Origin: Hyphomicrobiales bacterium
GTDB taxonomy: Bacteria; Pseudomonadota; Alphaproteobacteria; Rhizobiales; Rhizobiaceae
Length of the DNA stretch: 64,000 nt
Assembly (NCBI GenBank): GCA_900472785.1
Contig: UCJH01000035.1
Location: 1-64,000 of the forward strand
Reading direction: 5' to 3'
How positions within the stretch are numbered: position 1 is the stretch's first letter; each line of letters begins with the position of its first letter. Of the stretch, positions 42,087-51,238 are shown one piece after another. The translations under genes and the position numbers were made by a program. Below the pieces are notes generated by a model. It saw only the letters and a program-made list of their open reading frames with translations. It did not search any database and was not told the origin of the DNA.

Positions 42087-42920
42087 ATGGCGATGAATTC
42101 AACAATCGAATGGACTGATCACACCTTCAATCCATGGACCGGCTGCACGAATATCAGCCCGGGCTGCGATCATTGCTATGCCGAAGCGTGGTCGAAACGG
42201 TCAGGCCAGGTCAAATGGGGCAACTCTCCGCGCAAGCGAACGACCGACAGCTATTGGCGGTCGCCGCATATCTGGCAGCGCAAAGCGGCGGAGTTCGCCG
42301 CCGCTCATGGCCGCAGGCAGAGAGTTTTCTGCGCATCGCTTGCAGATGTGTTCGACAATCAGGCCGACCCAGCTTGGCGTATCGACCTCTTCAAGCTTAT
42401 CCGTGCAACACCCTCGCTCGACTGGCAGCTCCTTACCAAGCGCCCACAAAACATTAAAAAGATGCTTCCGCCTGATTGGGGCGCTACCGGGTATTCAAAC
42501 GTCTGGCTCGGCTTTACGGCCGAAGATCAAGTTCGGTTCGATCAGCGCAAACGCGTCATCAACGAGGTCCCCGCTCAAGTCTGGTTTGTCTCTTATGAGC
42601 CCGCGATCGGTCCCCTTCGTATTTCAGAAGCAGACCCAAGGCCCGATTGGCTGATCAGCGGTGGCGAAAGCGGTCCTGGTGCGCGCCCAATGATGTGCAA
42701 TTGGGTCAGGGACATTATCGCAGATTGTGATGCTATCGGGATCGCTGCCTTTCATAAACAATGGGGCGCATCGGGCAACAATCCCCTCGTACAGGAGAAG
42801 GGCGTTTCCGCCGCAGAGATCAAGGATCGTGATCCATTTGGCAAGGGTGGTGGTCTCTTGGACGGAAGACTAATCAGACACTTTCCGGCTGGTGATAAGA
42901 AGAGCGTACACGCGGCCTGA
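42087..42920 (+). CDS. DUF5131 (phage Gp37/Gp68-type) three-Cys-motif protein
   Basis: A 277-residue protein. It starts with STIEWTDHTFNPWTGCTNIS and continues GCDHCYAE, giving Cys20, Cys27 and Cys30 (C-x6-C-x2-C), a radical-SAM-like cluster motif. Later conserved parts are RVFCASLADVFD, WQLLTKRPQNI, NVWLGFTAEDQ and SGGESGPGARPM. This family occurs in phages and next to the TcmP partner, as here. The reaction is not known to me; an Fe-S/SAM enzyme acting on a nucleic acid or nucleotide is the usual guess. The ATG is preceded by AAGGG. Confidence 0.85.
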   Translation: MAMNSTIEWTDHTFNPWTGCTNISPGCDHCYAEAWSKRSGQVKWGNSPRKRTTDSYWRSPHIWQRKAAEFAAAHGRRQRVFCASLADVFDNQADPAWRIDLFKLIRATPSLDWQLLTKRPQNIKKMLPPDWGATGYSNVWLGFTAEDQVRFDQRKRVINEVPAQVWFVSYEPAIGPLRISEADPRPDWLISGGESGPGARPMMCNWVRDIIADCDAIGIAAFHKQWGASGNNPLVQEKGVSAAEIKDRDPFGKGGGLLDGRLIRHFPAGDKKSVHAA

Positions 42921-42959
42921 CCTTGACAGAGCTGTAACACAATCGCAACCTGCTGTTGA

Positions 42960-44231
42960 TTGACAATAGGAGTCGCGACAATCGCTGAATTCGGCTGGAA
43001 GATTGGTTCAACGCCTCCTTCGTTGAGCGCGCACAGTGATGCAAAGCTTCGACTTATCGCGGGTTATCTGGAAAGTTACTTTCCAGCAATTCTTGTAAAT
43101 CATGCTCAGGACCGACAACGCATCACTCTCGTTGATGGCTTTTGCGGTGGCGGGAGGTTCACGGACGACGGTTCGATCGTAAGCGGCACCCCATTTTTGT
43201 TTCTCGAGGCAATCGCGAAAGCAGAGCGGATAGCAAATGCCGGTCGCAACAAGCCTTTGACGATCGACGCGGAGTATCACTTCGTCGACAACAAACGGGA
43301 TCACGTCGAGTTTTTGCGGGCGGAGCTGATCAAAGCCGGTTACCTGGACCAGCTTGACCGATCAATCTTCCTTTACAACGCCGACTTTGAAACCGTATTT
43401 CCGGATATCTGTCGTCGTATTGAAGGCCGGACCAAGCGCGGAGTTGGGCGGTCAATCTTTCTGTTGGATCAGAAAGGCTACTCAGACGTTGCTTTCGAAA
43501 CGGTTCGGAAGATTTTGCGCTTTAGCGCAGCAGAATGCATACTCACCTTTGCGGTCGGTTGGCTGATCGACTACCTGACAGACAAGCCACAGACGTTGAA
43601 GCGCGTCTCGCCCGTTGAAATATCGGAAGAGCAGCTGCGCGAATTTCTCCGCTTCAAAGACGAGCAAGGTGGACGATACGTCATTCAACGTCTGCTGTTG
43701 AGGCACATCGCCGATGCAACCAAAGCAAAATTCCAAAGCCCGTTTTTTCTTCGCTCGAAGGAAGCCCGAAAGGACCTATGGCTGGTTCATCTGTCAAACC
43801 ATCTCAAGGCGCGAAATGTGATGGTCGACAGCCACTGGCTGATTAATAATCAGTCCTTGCATCAAGGGCATGGCGGCTTGGAAATGTTGGGCTTCAATCC
43901 GAACATGGATCCGGACGCTGCTCCGGATTTTTGGTTCGGTGCCAAAGACGAGGAGGTTATGAAAGACCGGCTTGCTGATGATTTCATGCGTAGATTACGG
44001 GGAGTCCATAAGAACATTTCGGTTCCCTATGGAGATTTCGTCACGTCCATCGCTAACGAAACGCCCGCTCGACTCGCCGACATCGACAAAGTGACGGCAT
44101 TTCTTGTCGAAGAAAAGGAGTTAGACCTCAGAAATGGGGGTAATGGTACGAAACGCACCTCTGTTCCCGTGTATCGAGACACCATTGGCGTTGCCAAGCA
44201 GCCGAAGCTTTGGTCGCTCAGCAGCCGATAG
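42960..44231 (+). CDS. tcmP: Three-Cys-motif partner protein TcmP
   Basis: A 423-residue protein of the TcmP family: FGWKIGSTPPSLSAHSDAKL at the N-terminus, RITLVDGFCGGGRF, IFLLDQKGYSDVAFETVRKI and LTFAVGWLIDYL. The DGFCGGG and LDQKG segments resemble a Rossmann-type methyltransferase or nuclease scaffold. It lies 39 bp after the DUF5131 gene, its invariable partner. No ATG starts the frame: a TTG at 42960 is the first option, while AATAGGAG at 42965-42972 would suit initiation slightly downstream at a rare codon such as ATC (about 42981). The start is therefore uncertain. Confidence 0.8.
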   Translation: MTIGVATIAEFGWKIGSTPPSLSAHSDAKLRLIAGYLESYFPAILVNHAQDRQRITLVDGFCGGGRFTDDGSIVSGTPFLFLEAIAKAERIANAGRNKPLTIDAEYHFVDNKRDHVEFLRAELIKAGYLDQLDRSIFLYNADFETVFPDICRRIEGRTKRGVGRSIFLLDQKGYSDVAFETVRKILRFSAAECILTFAVGWLIDYLTDKPQTLKRVSPVEISEEQLREFLRFKDEQGGRYVIQRLLLRHIADATKAKFQSPFFLRSKEARKDLWLVHLSNHLKARNVMVDSHWLINNQSLHQGHGGLEMLGFNPNMDPDAAPDFWFGAKDEEVMKDRLADDFMRRLRGVHKNISVPYGDFVTSIANETPARLADIDKVTAFLVEEKELDLRNGGNGTKRTSVPVYRDTIGVAKQPKLWSLSSR

Positions 44232-44774
44232 GCGTCACGGAAGGGGTGAATCTGTCCGACTTTTGCGATCGTGTCGGGAACCCAGATTACCGAGCCTGTG
44301 CTGATGCCGTCATCTGCATCAACCACCCGGCGAGGCCGTATTCATGATCTCCTTTTGCACTTTTCTGATTGCCGACCCGCTTCATTTCAACCTGATAACA
44401 ACCCTTTCCAAGCAAGCAGGATGGACGGTCAGCTTCCTTCCAGACCCCTCACAGCGCTTTTGGTTTCACGAGCGAGGCAGGATGTCCATTTCGCATCCGG
44501 AAGCTGTAGGTGCCCAGACCCTCGGCGGGCAACGATCATAAACTTCAGGGACATCTGATGATTTTTGGGCGACATTCTGAATCTGTCGGCCTCCTGGGAC
44601 CGCCGTTCGGATTTGCACCTGCGAAACAAGGATGTGCGTGCTTCCTGATTGACGTCGATCCACATTAACCTTGCAACAGGCATTGGACTTTCCCAGCGGG
44701 CTGATATCTATTAGCGCCTCAACCCATAAGGGTGCTGGAGGCGAAGTGTCGAAATTTCTACTTATCGACTGAGT
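44232..44774. other. Intergenic region between TcmP and PHP-ATPase genes
   Basis: About 540 bp with no gene I can support. Short frames exist on both strands but without a ribosome site or consistent codon bias. The composition shifts from GC-rich to AT-rich towards the right, towards the PHP-ATPase gene. Confidence 0.45.
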
Positions 44775-44830
44775 CACGGCGCCAAACATTGGCGGGTTGA
44801 AATTAAATAGGCGCTTTTACTGGCGCCGTG
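44775..44830. promoter_or_regulatory. Inverted repeat in the leader of the PHP-ATPase gene
   Basis: CACGGCGCC (44775-44783) and GGCGCCGTG (44822-44830) form a perfect 9-bp inverted repeat with a 38-bp loop. The right arm runs into GGGGGCGGACG, the likely ribosome site for the TTG at 44842. The RNA stem could hide that site and limit translation, or the arms may be a protein-binding operator. Confidence 0.5.
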
Positions 44831-44841
44831 GGGGCGGACGT

Positions 44842-46875
44842 TTGAAAAAAATCGATTTACACATCCACACCAAGACGAGCTCTCAAGATAAGAATTTTCT
44901 CTTCAGCCTCGATACTCTTAAACGATATACCGCCGATGCGGAATTAGACTGTATCGCTATTACCAACCATAACCTCTTTGATCGGCAGCAATTCGATGAA
45001 ATTCGATCTAGTCTCGATATCCTCGTTCTGCCAGGCATAGAGGTTGATGTTGAAAGATGCCACATACTGGTGTTGGCTGACGGCCTAGACCTATTTAGGT
45101 TTTCTCAGTGTTGCGATGAGGTGGAGAGACAATGGGAGAAGACAAAATTACCACTTTCGTATGAGCAGTTCGGGTCTATTTTTGGCGACATCAGTAAATA
45201 CTTACTAATCCCACATTATCAAAAAAATCCGTTCATTAGCCCAGAAAGCCTGGCAAAGTTCGGACTTCATATTTACTGCGGCGAAGTTAGCAGCCCTAGA
45301 AAGTTCATTTCTTGTCTCAAAGACCCAGAGATGCTCGTACCAGTGTTTTTCAGCGATTGCCGAATTACAGAAACGCTTACTGAACTTCCGACCAAGCAGA
45401 CATATGTCGATTGCGCTGAAATGACATTCGGCAACCTTCGACAGGTTCTAAAGGACAGAGATAAAGTGGCTCTGTCCAAGCTGAACGGGAATAGCCACTT
45501 CGAGATATTTGATGACGGTCAGAAACTCTCAGCTGGCCTTAACGTGCTGCTAGGAGATCGTTCGTCAGGTAAATCTCATACTCTCCAGAGAATCTGTGAC
45601 TGGTTTGGGGCCGAAAATACTCGGTATATACGTCAGTTCGACCTTGTGGCCCGACATGAAGCCGAAGACGAACAAAAATTCAAAGATTTCCTTAGTGAAA
45701 AGACCACCCTTTACTCTCGGGAGTATCTAGAAGACTTGCAGATCGCGGTTGGTCAGGTACTCGAAATTGACCTAAAATCCGACGAGGTCTCGGTGGAGCA
45801 ATATGTGTCGTCGCTGGTGGCTTATGCCCGCGACACAAGCAAACATGACGCGTTCTCAAAAGCTATCCTCTACAATGAGGAGCTATTTCAACTAAAAAAC
45901 CTAGAGGGCTTAGAGAAACTAATATCCGCGACAAAGAGGCTTGTGAGTAACGTCGAGTATAGACCAATAATAGATAAGCACATTGCTCTACCGCAGCTTC
46001 ATAAATTGTATGTGGAATTGATGACGAACTTCTGCAGGCAAAAAGAAGCGAATCAAAAGAAGGAGTGGGTAAATACTGGCATCCAAGACATAAAAGCGAA
46101 GCTTCAAAGAAAGTCTTCGGCGCCTAGTGTGACGGACGTTGACCTCCTGAGAATCGCAACCAACAAAAGAGCTGCAGCTAAATTCGAAGAGCTCGTTAAA
46201 GCGGCACGAGTGAGCAAAATTTCGCATCGAAAGAAGAAGGGAAGCTTTGAGATTGTTGCCCAAGTCGGACCCTTCACAAACGCTGGCGATCTCAAAGAAG
46301 TCTCCAGATCGAAAAAGGGCTTTAGTGCCGCCTTTGCCAGGTACGATAGGCCTTATGAATTCTTACAGGAGCTTCGAAAGATTGGATCTCCAGTCGAAGC
46401 ATCTGACTTCAGCAAATATCTGGTCAAAGTTGAATATAAAATCCTGAACAAAGATGGTCTAGTTGCGTCCGGAGGCGAAAGATCGGAATTTTTCTTGCTA
46501 GATAAAATAGAGGGCGCAAGTTCGGCAGAGGTTCTACTCATAGATGAGCCGGAATCGTCATTCGACAACCATTTCTTGAAGGCGGAAGTAAATGAGATCA
46601 TTAAGGAAATGTCAAAAAAGATGCCGGTAGTCGTCGTCACCCATAATAACACTGTGGGTGTTTCGATCCGACCCGATTACATCCTCTATGCTAAAAAAGA
46701 GGTAACAGGCAGAGAAATCAAATGGCGAATTTTTTCTGGCTCGCCGACCAGCAAGACGCTCAAGTCCACAGACGGACATGAGCTGACAACCAGAGAGATA
46801 CTCCTTGGCAACTTGGAGGCAGGCGTTGCTACTTACGAGGAAAGGAGCGCAACCTATGAAAATCTTAAAAATTGA
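44842..46875 (+). CDS. PHP-domain/SMC-like ATPase fusion protein
   Basis: A 677-residue protein. Residues 1-200 form a PHP phosphoesterase: KKIDLHIHTKTS (metal His pair), DCIAITNHNLFD, LPGIEVDVE and LIPHYQKNP. Residues 225-620 form an SMC/ABC-type ATPase: Walker A LLGDRSSGKSH (238-245), signature ASGGER (543-547), Walker B VLLIDEPESSFDN (Asp568, Glu569) and H-switch VVVTHNN (His601). A helical coiled segment separates the halves. The TTG at 44842 has GGGGGCGG upstream and brings the PHP motif to the N-terminus. A small partner gene overlaps the 3' end. Codons are AT-richer than neighbours, a sign of transfer. Likely a DNA- or nucleotide-degrading defence effector. Confidence 0.85.
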   Translation: MKKIDLHIHTKTSSQDKNFLFSLDTLKRYTADAELDCIAITNHNLFDRQQFDEIRSSLDILVLPGIEVDVERCHILVLADGLDLFRFSQCCDEVERQWEKTKLPLSYEQFGSIFGDISKYLLIPHYQKNPFISPESLAKFGLHIYCGEVSSPRKFISCLKDPEMLVPVFFSDCRITETLTELPTKQTYVDCAEMTFGNLRQVLKDRDKVALSKLNGNSHFEIFDDGQKLSAGLNVLLGDRSSGKSHTLQRICDWFGAENTRYIRQFDLVARHEAEDEQKFKDFLSEKTTLYSREYLEDLQIAVGQVLEIDLKSDEVSVEQYVSSLVAYARDTSKHDAFSKAILYNEELFQLKNLEGLEKLISATKRLVSNVEYRPIIDKHIALPQLHKLYVELMTNFCRQKEANQKKEWVNTGIQDIKAKLQRKSSAPSVTDVDLLRIATNKRAAAKFEELVKAARVSKISHRKKKGSFEIVAQVGPFTNAGDLKEVSRSKKGFSAAFARYDRPYEFLQELRKIGSPVEASDFSKYLVKVEYKILNKDGLVASGGERSEFFLLDKIEGASSAEVLLIDEPESSFDNHFLKAEVNEIIKEMSKKMPVVVVTHNNTVGVSIRPDYILYAKKEVTGREIKWRIFSGSPTSKTLKSTDGHELTTREILLGNLEAGVATYEERSATYENLKN

Positions 46876-47152
46876 AAGCGGACGGGGCTATTTTAGGATC
46901 GAAAGTTCGGCAGAATGGCGGGAAATTGATCAAATTGATAAAGATGGACTGCTTGCGCTACTGGACTTGTTCCTTGATGCCGATACCGAAATGGACGCGC
47001 CTGACGAAACCATTTTGCACAACGAGGTAGACAAGATCATTTACACCCACGTTTTCCAAAAGCTTTCGTCGCTATCGGATAGCAAATCTACGTTCAAAGA
47101 TGACAGTGAGCGCCTATACTTCGACGAGATAACGAAGTACGCAACGGGCTGA
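46856..47152 (+). CDS. Small partner protein of the PHP-ATPase
   Basis: A 98-residue acidic protein, MKILKIESGRGYFRIESSAE onward, rich in Asp and Glu (LLDLFLDADTEMDAPDE). The ATG at 46856 is inside the end of the ATPase gene, 20 bases of overlap, with AAAGGAG six bases upstream, so the two are co-translated. No family recognised. A small acidic protein following a nuclease/ATPase could be an inhibitor, antitoxin or DNA mimic; this is inference. Confidence 0.7.
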   Translation: MKILKIESGRGYFRIESSAEWREIDQIDKDGLLALLDLFLDADTEMDAPDETILHNEVDKIIYTHVFQKLSSLSDSKSTFKDDSERLYFDEITKYATG

Positions 47153-47194
47153 CATAATGCCCAGAGAAATCCGTTTCATCGAGCTGATTTTATG

Positions 47195-47380
47195 GGGAAG
47201 GGTTTGTGCCGCCGACCGTTTGCTGATCGTCTCGGGTTTCCGTTGAGCAACGACACGCTTCTTCGAACCGTTCGGCGATATGATCGCCCACCACCGCCGC
47301 CAAGCGTTATCGGCATTGATGACTGGGCGTGGCGTCGCAATCATCGATATGGCACGATCATCTGCGACCTTGAGCCCGTA
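47195..47380 (+). pseudogene. ISL3-family transposase fragment
   Basis: The frame gives RLGFPLSNDTLLRTVRR and VIGIDDWAWRRNHRYGTIIC followed by DLE, the region around the first catalytic Asp of ISL3-family transposases. The N-terminal zinc-finger part and the rest of the DDE domain are missing. It lies directly before the DUF5677 gene, whose original promoter may have been lost with the insertion event. Confidence 0.75.
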
Positions 47381-47511
47381 TACCTTCCCGAGGCTTGGCA
47401 GGCTCTGCAACAGCGGGCCGCTATCGCACTCGGCTTCCCGCTCGGCATTTTCATCACCGGGTTTGCTTTTGTCTGGGCATGCTCAGGATTCGCACGTCCA
47501 AAGGCTCCCTG

Positions 47512-48255
47512 ATGTACGGCTATCTGATCGACCTCTACCATGTGACCGTCAAACATCTTTCGAACCTGAAATTCGACAAGAACAGCGAGGTTCACCGAAC
47601 GCTGGTGTCTCTCTATGCCAGCATCATTGAGTTGACGAACAGCGCGATCCAGATCCGCGAGGCCGGAGCTTATACCGGCATGGACGTGCTCCTCCGGTCG
47701 GCAATGGAAGCTCACGTCGATTTGATCAATCTGGCAAACGACAGCGAGTACCTGAAGGCGATGCTCGCCGTGTACCACAAGGAGTGGATCAAGCTCGCGA
47801 GCGACGGAGTGAAGGAGGAGAACCCCTTCCTTTCCTACTTCAGGGATAACCCCGAGGTAGTGGACAAGCTGGAGCACCACAAGGCCGAGCTGAAGGCATA
47901 CACCGACCAGTACAGCATCCCGACCAACTTCGATAAGTTCAAGATGGCGGGGATGGAGAACGAGTACCGCTCGATCTACAACAGCCTCTGCAACGACAGC
48001 CATAACAACATCAGGGCGCTGACGTCACGGCATTTTCGCGTCCATGACAAGGGCCACGAGCTGGTCATATTCGACAAGCCCAGCCGGGAAGATCTAGCCG
48101 CGACGCTGGATTCCTTCATCGCCATCGTGAACCAGTCGAATTACATCATGCACGACTACTTCAGGTCGGATGAAGGGGTGAAAGAAAAGCTCTCAGCTTT
48201 CAAGCGATACCGGGAGGAGAAGGGTTTGTCGTGGGTGGATGAGCTAGAGGCGTAG
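47512..48255 (+). CDS. DUF5677-type protein
   Basis: A 247-residue, all-helical soluble protein: YGYLIDLYHVTVKHLSNLKF, VSLYASIIELTNSAIQIREA, DVLLRSAMEAHVDLINLAND and NSLCNDSHNNIRALTSRHF. The AxxL(R)SxxE(A) and SLCNDxHNN pattern matches the DUF5677 family, which is related to HEPN-like helical proteins and seen near defence genes. The true start is the ATG at 47512; upstream sequence is transposase debris. Its last 56 bp overlap the convergent DUF4238 gene. Function unknown. Confidence 0.65.
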   Translation: MYGYLIDLYHVTVKHLSNLKFDKNSEVHRTLVSLYASIIELTNSAIQIREAGAYTGMDVLLRSAMEAHVDLINLANDSEYLKAMLAVYHKEWIKLASDGVKEENPFLSYFRDNPEVVDKLEHHKAELKAYTDQYSIPTNFDKFKMAGMENEYRSIYNSLCNDSHNNIRALTSRHFRVHDKGHELVIFDKPSREDLAATLDSFIAIVNQSNYIMHDYFRSDEGVKEKLSAFKRYREEKGLSWVDELEA

Positions 48256-49147
48256 GCTCCATCGCAAGCGAAAAGTATTCGCCGCTGCTCATGCCTTCCC
48301 TCACTTCTTCCAGATAGGTGTGATCCACCCCATAAACCTTGTCCCGCGCCTGGGCGATGATGACCTTGTTTGTCCCGGCCACCACCGCATGTGGTGCAGC
48401 CATCGAAAGCGCATCATTGAAACGGGTTTTGGCTATCGTGAACAGCTTGTCAGGGCTGATCGGAATGGCGACATGCCCGTTTGGCCCGCCGAGCCCTGAC
48501 GTCATGATGAGCGGGCGATCACAAGTCAGGAGGCGGCGGTTTGCCGTCTTCACATCCGTCACCATCCAATCCATGCCCACCAGCGTGTCCAGAACCTTCC
48601 TGTTCTGGGCCAGCCTTGTGCTGACGATAATCGCCGACAGCTCCGGCATATCCGGATTAGCCTGCCTTAAAGCCTCCTCAGCCGTCTCCGGCATTCCTTC
48701 CTTACGAAGGCGGCGCCAGATCTCCTCCGTTTTGGCGTCGGGCTTGGAAAAGTCCCGCTTCATCCGCTCCTTGAATTTGGCGATTTCGGTGGGATTGCGC
48801 ATGCCGAGCCACAGGAGGAACCGCGCCCACTCGTACTTCTCCTTATCAGTCAGAGGCTCAGCCCGCAGCAGCTTGTCCCGCACATTGGCGGCAGAGGTGT
48901 CCACTTCCTGATTGAAGATCCGCTCGACGTTCTGTTTCGTCTCCTCGGTCGCGCCAGGGAGCGTGTAGAGGTTCGATACTCTGCTCGTCTTCTGCGTTAC
49001 CCAGCGGCGTGAGCGGATTTCCATCGTCGGCGGGACACGACCATACTCCACTAGCTTCCGGTCTGTCTTGCTCAGCCAAGGTCGCAGATAGAGTTGCGGT
49101 ATAAAATGATGGTCTTCTTCGCCTGCGGCCACGGATGCCACCTCCAA
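48200..49147 (-). CDS. DUF4238-domain protein
   Basis: A 315-residue protein. HHFIPQLYLRPWLSKTDRKL near the N-terminus and the middle WARFLLWLGMRNP, then DWMVTDVKTANRRLLTCDRP with an IPISPDKLF segment towards the end, are the DUF4238 hallmarks. The HHFIPQLYL motif with its two His suggests a metal-binding nuclease-like site. Members occur in defence islands and beside restriction genes. It is convergent with and overlaps the DUF5677 gene. Function is not established. Confidence 0.75.
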   Translation of the reverse strand: MEVASVAAGEEDHHFIPQLYLRPWLSKTDRKLVEYGRVPPTMEIRSRRWVTQKTSRVSNLYTLPGATEETKQNVERIFNQEVDTSAANVRDKLLRAEPLTDKEKYEWARFLLWLGMRNPTEIAKFKERMKRDFSKPDAKTEEIWRRLRKEGMPETAEEALRQANPDMPELSAIIVSTRLAQNRKVLDTLVGMDWMVTDVKTANRRLLTCDRPLIMTSGLGGPNGHVAIPISPDKLFTIAKTRFNDALSMAAPHAVVAGTNKVIIAQARDKVYGVDHTYLEEVREGMSSGEYFSLAMEPTPLAHPPTTNPSPPGIA

Positions 49148-49587
49148 GAGGAATTCCCTGTTTTTATATCACTTGCTCCAGCGAAAAGGTAAACGAGCAT
49201 CTTTGACAAAGCGAAAATGCGCAAAATGATTCCCACTATTTCGGCCTTAATTTTGCGTTAACACCATTGAAATCATTGGTATCTTAGCTTCACAAGTTGA
49301 CAAATCCTTACACCCCATTTTGGGTCGCTCAAATGAAACGCGACTTAAAAATTAAGAATTGAAGCATAGCATCTGACTCGCAAGCAAAGTCGCTTGCTTC
49401 CAACTGAGGCCCCTGCTATGAGAATAACAGCGCTTTTCAAGCGGCTCTTCCTTGCGTCCATTTTTATGTTTGTAAGCGGATTCTTAGATGAAGCTGGCGG
49501 GAAGACGTTCGACGTCCTCTGGGACAGGCTGGGACCGTCCATTACATCAGGCGACCATCCCTAGGCGAACGTCGATGTTCCTCGATC
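49148..49587. other. Intergenic region, no gene seen
   Basis: About 440 bp, AT-rich near 49240-49360, upstream of the divergent DUF4238 gene on the left and the broken NUDIX gene on the right. It probably carries both promoters. No repeat or RNA structure stands out. Confidence 0.45.
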
Positions 49588-50061
49588 ATGCATTTGTCGG
49601 TAACCGATGTTCCGCGGTATCAGTCGTGCTTTTACTTCGTGCCCGCCGGATGCGAGGTGCTGCTTCTGCGCCGGAACCATATGCTGGTTGGCGAGTGGTG
49701 CCAGGTCGCAGGCGCGATCGAGGAGGGCGAGAACGGCTGGGAGGCAGCGCTGTGCGAAGTCAACGAGGAAACAAATCTCGCCTCCAAGCGTCTGTATTTC
49801 GCAGACATTTATGAGCAGTTCTACGAGGCCGATCGTGATGCCATCAGCATCTTACCGGTTTTTGTCGGCTTCGTGGATGCTGATGCGACCGTCGTCATAA
49901 ACCACTAGCATAGCGAGTTTCGATGGGCGTCGTTCGAGACCACCTTGGGAATGGTGCCATTTGCTGGGCAACGTCATGTGCTGAGGCATGTGGAGGCGGA
50001 ATTTGTAAGGCGTGAGCCGGTTCGGCATTTGCTAATCGCAGCTGCTTCCCGGGCGGCCTGA
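49588..50061 (+). pseudogene. NUDIX hydrolase interrupted by an in-frame TAG
   Basis: The frame encodes a NUDIX hydrolase: FYFVPAGCEVLLLRRN, box region VAGAIEEGENGWEAALCEVN then EETNL, and IYEQFYEADRD. At codon 107 (49906-49908) a TAG follows VVINH. Translation in the same frame then resumes with HSEFRWASFETTLGMVPFAG and ends at TGA 50061. Family members read NHEHSxxRW here, so a single GAG to TAG change explains the stop; the full product would be about 157 residues. The box has Cys instead of Arg and Asn instead of Gly, so activity was possibly already reduced. A suppressor readthrough or sequencing error is possible. Confidence 0.75.
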
Positions 50062-50242
50062 ACAAAAAGCGACGTTGCAATGCCTCGATACGTGGATTTG
50101 ACCGAAGCGGGATCGAACCTGGCAAGAGTCGGCCGGACTCATCGGGGCCGTCAGGTGCCGTTCCCCGTCATCAAGTAGCTATCGACCTTGAATGACGGGA
50201 TGGCTAGCAGCGATTGAGCCAATGGTCCTGCTTCCATGACCT

Positions 50243-51127
50243 CTAAAGTCTGCTCATCGGGCTAAGATGAAGTCGCGCTGTTGGGATGCCTATCGCATCG
50301 GCCGCTAACCACACAGCGACATCGTCACCGTAATAGCTGATGGTCCACTGAGCTTTCGGGTTAACACCATCTAGCACGGCCCGAAAATATGGCTCATCGA
50401 CCTGCGCTAGCGAATGCCCGAGCACGAAAATCTCCGTGACATGGCTGAGAGCGTCAAAAAACCCCGTCTTGCGCGCGAGAATTTCGGATGTCGGTTTGTA
50501 TGTCTTTGCTAGCAAATCATCGATCAGCTCAAAACCACCGGCCACACGGACATCGGTATCCTCGTCGGTAAATCGCGAGCGCAGTTCGGATGCCTGACGA
50601 TCCCATGCGTGACCAAGGATAATCTCGGCGGTGGAGTCTAACGCAGATCCGTGAATGTGCAGGATACGGTCGTCGGAAATACCGTATATCCGCTGCAAGG
50701 TTGGCGTGTAATTGAAATTCAGAAAGACCGCGTTCGGGTCGATGCACCTTACTGGCACGGCGATTTGGGTAGGTATGGCAACCGTTCGAACCCAGTCTGC
50801 GAAATGTTTGCGTAATGTCATGGCTATAGCGTCGCAGATCTGCTCGATTTCATATTCGTAGTCGTGATGTCCAGAGTCGCTCCAGTCATCCGCTCCGTAC
50901 GAAGCCAGAAAATTCTCGGCATAGTCTTCGATCTGATCTACATCGACCTCAGCTAGCCGTTCTTCGAGGACGCTCCAAAGGTCCTTGTCGGGCACGACGT
51001 ATTCCTCGGCTATGCGGAATGTGCGTTGGTCCACACGTTCGAGATATGACGCGAAATCGGAGTATTTGGACTCGATGTTATGATGAAGATCGAAGCCATT
51101 CCCGATGACGAATAGCTTGCTTGTCAC
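50243..51127 (-). CDS. AbiH-family abortive-infection protein
   Basis: A 294-residue protein with the AbiH opening LFVIGNGFDLHHNIESKYSD. Further matches are VFLNFNYTPTLQRIYG, RILHIHGSALDS, IILGHAW and the C-terminal IFVLGHSLAQVDEPYF. The family includes lactococcal AbiH, which stops phage infection by host death or dormancy; the exact biochemistry is unknown. Length is normal and all motifs are present, so it looks intact. It diverges from the HEPN-like gene, across 110 bp. Confidence 0.85.
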   Translation of the reverse strand: MTSKLFVIGNGFDLHHNIESKYSDFASYLERVDQRTFRIAEEYVVPDKDLWSVLEERLAEVDVDQIEDYAENFLASYGADDWSDSGHHDYEYEIEQICDAIAMTLRKHFADWVRTVAIPTQIAVPVRCIDPNAVFLNFNYTPTLQRIYGISDDRILHIHGSALDSTAEIILGHAWDRQASELRSRFTDEDTDVRVAGGFELIDDLLAKTYKPTSEILARKTGFFDALSHVTEIFVLGHSLAQVDEPYFRAVLDGVNPKAQWTISYYGDDVAVWLAADAIGIPTARLHLSPMSRL

Positions 51128-51238
51128 GATCTACAGATTCCCTAGGATGCTGCGGCCTGAGACGAAATCATAAACCAATTCAGTTCAATTTTTCGCTCAC
51201 TATAGTGTTTTACGGCATCAAGATCTGGAGGGATACCC

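Noticed and set aside
44466-44789. 107-codon minus-strand frame between TcmP and the PHP-ATPase
   Set aside because: No start signal, no recognisable domain and it would overlap the inverted repeat in the leader of the next gene.
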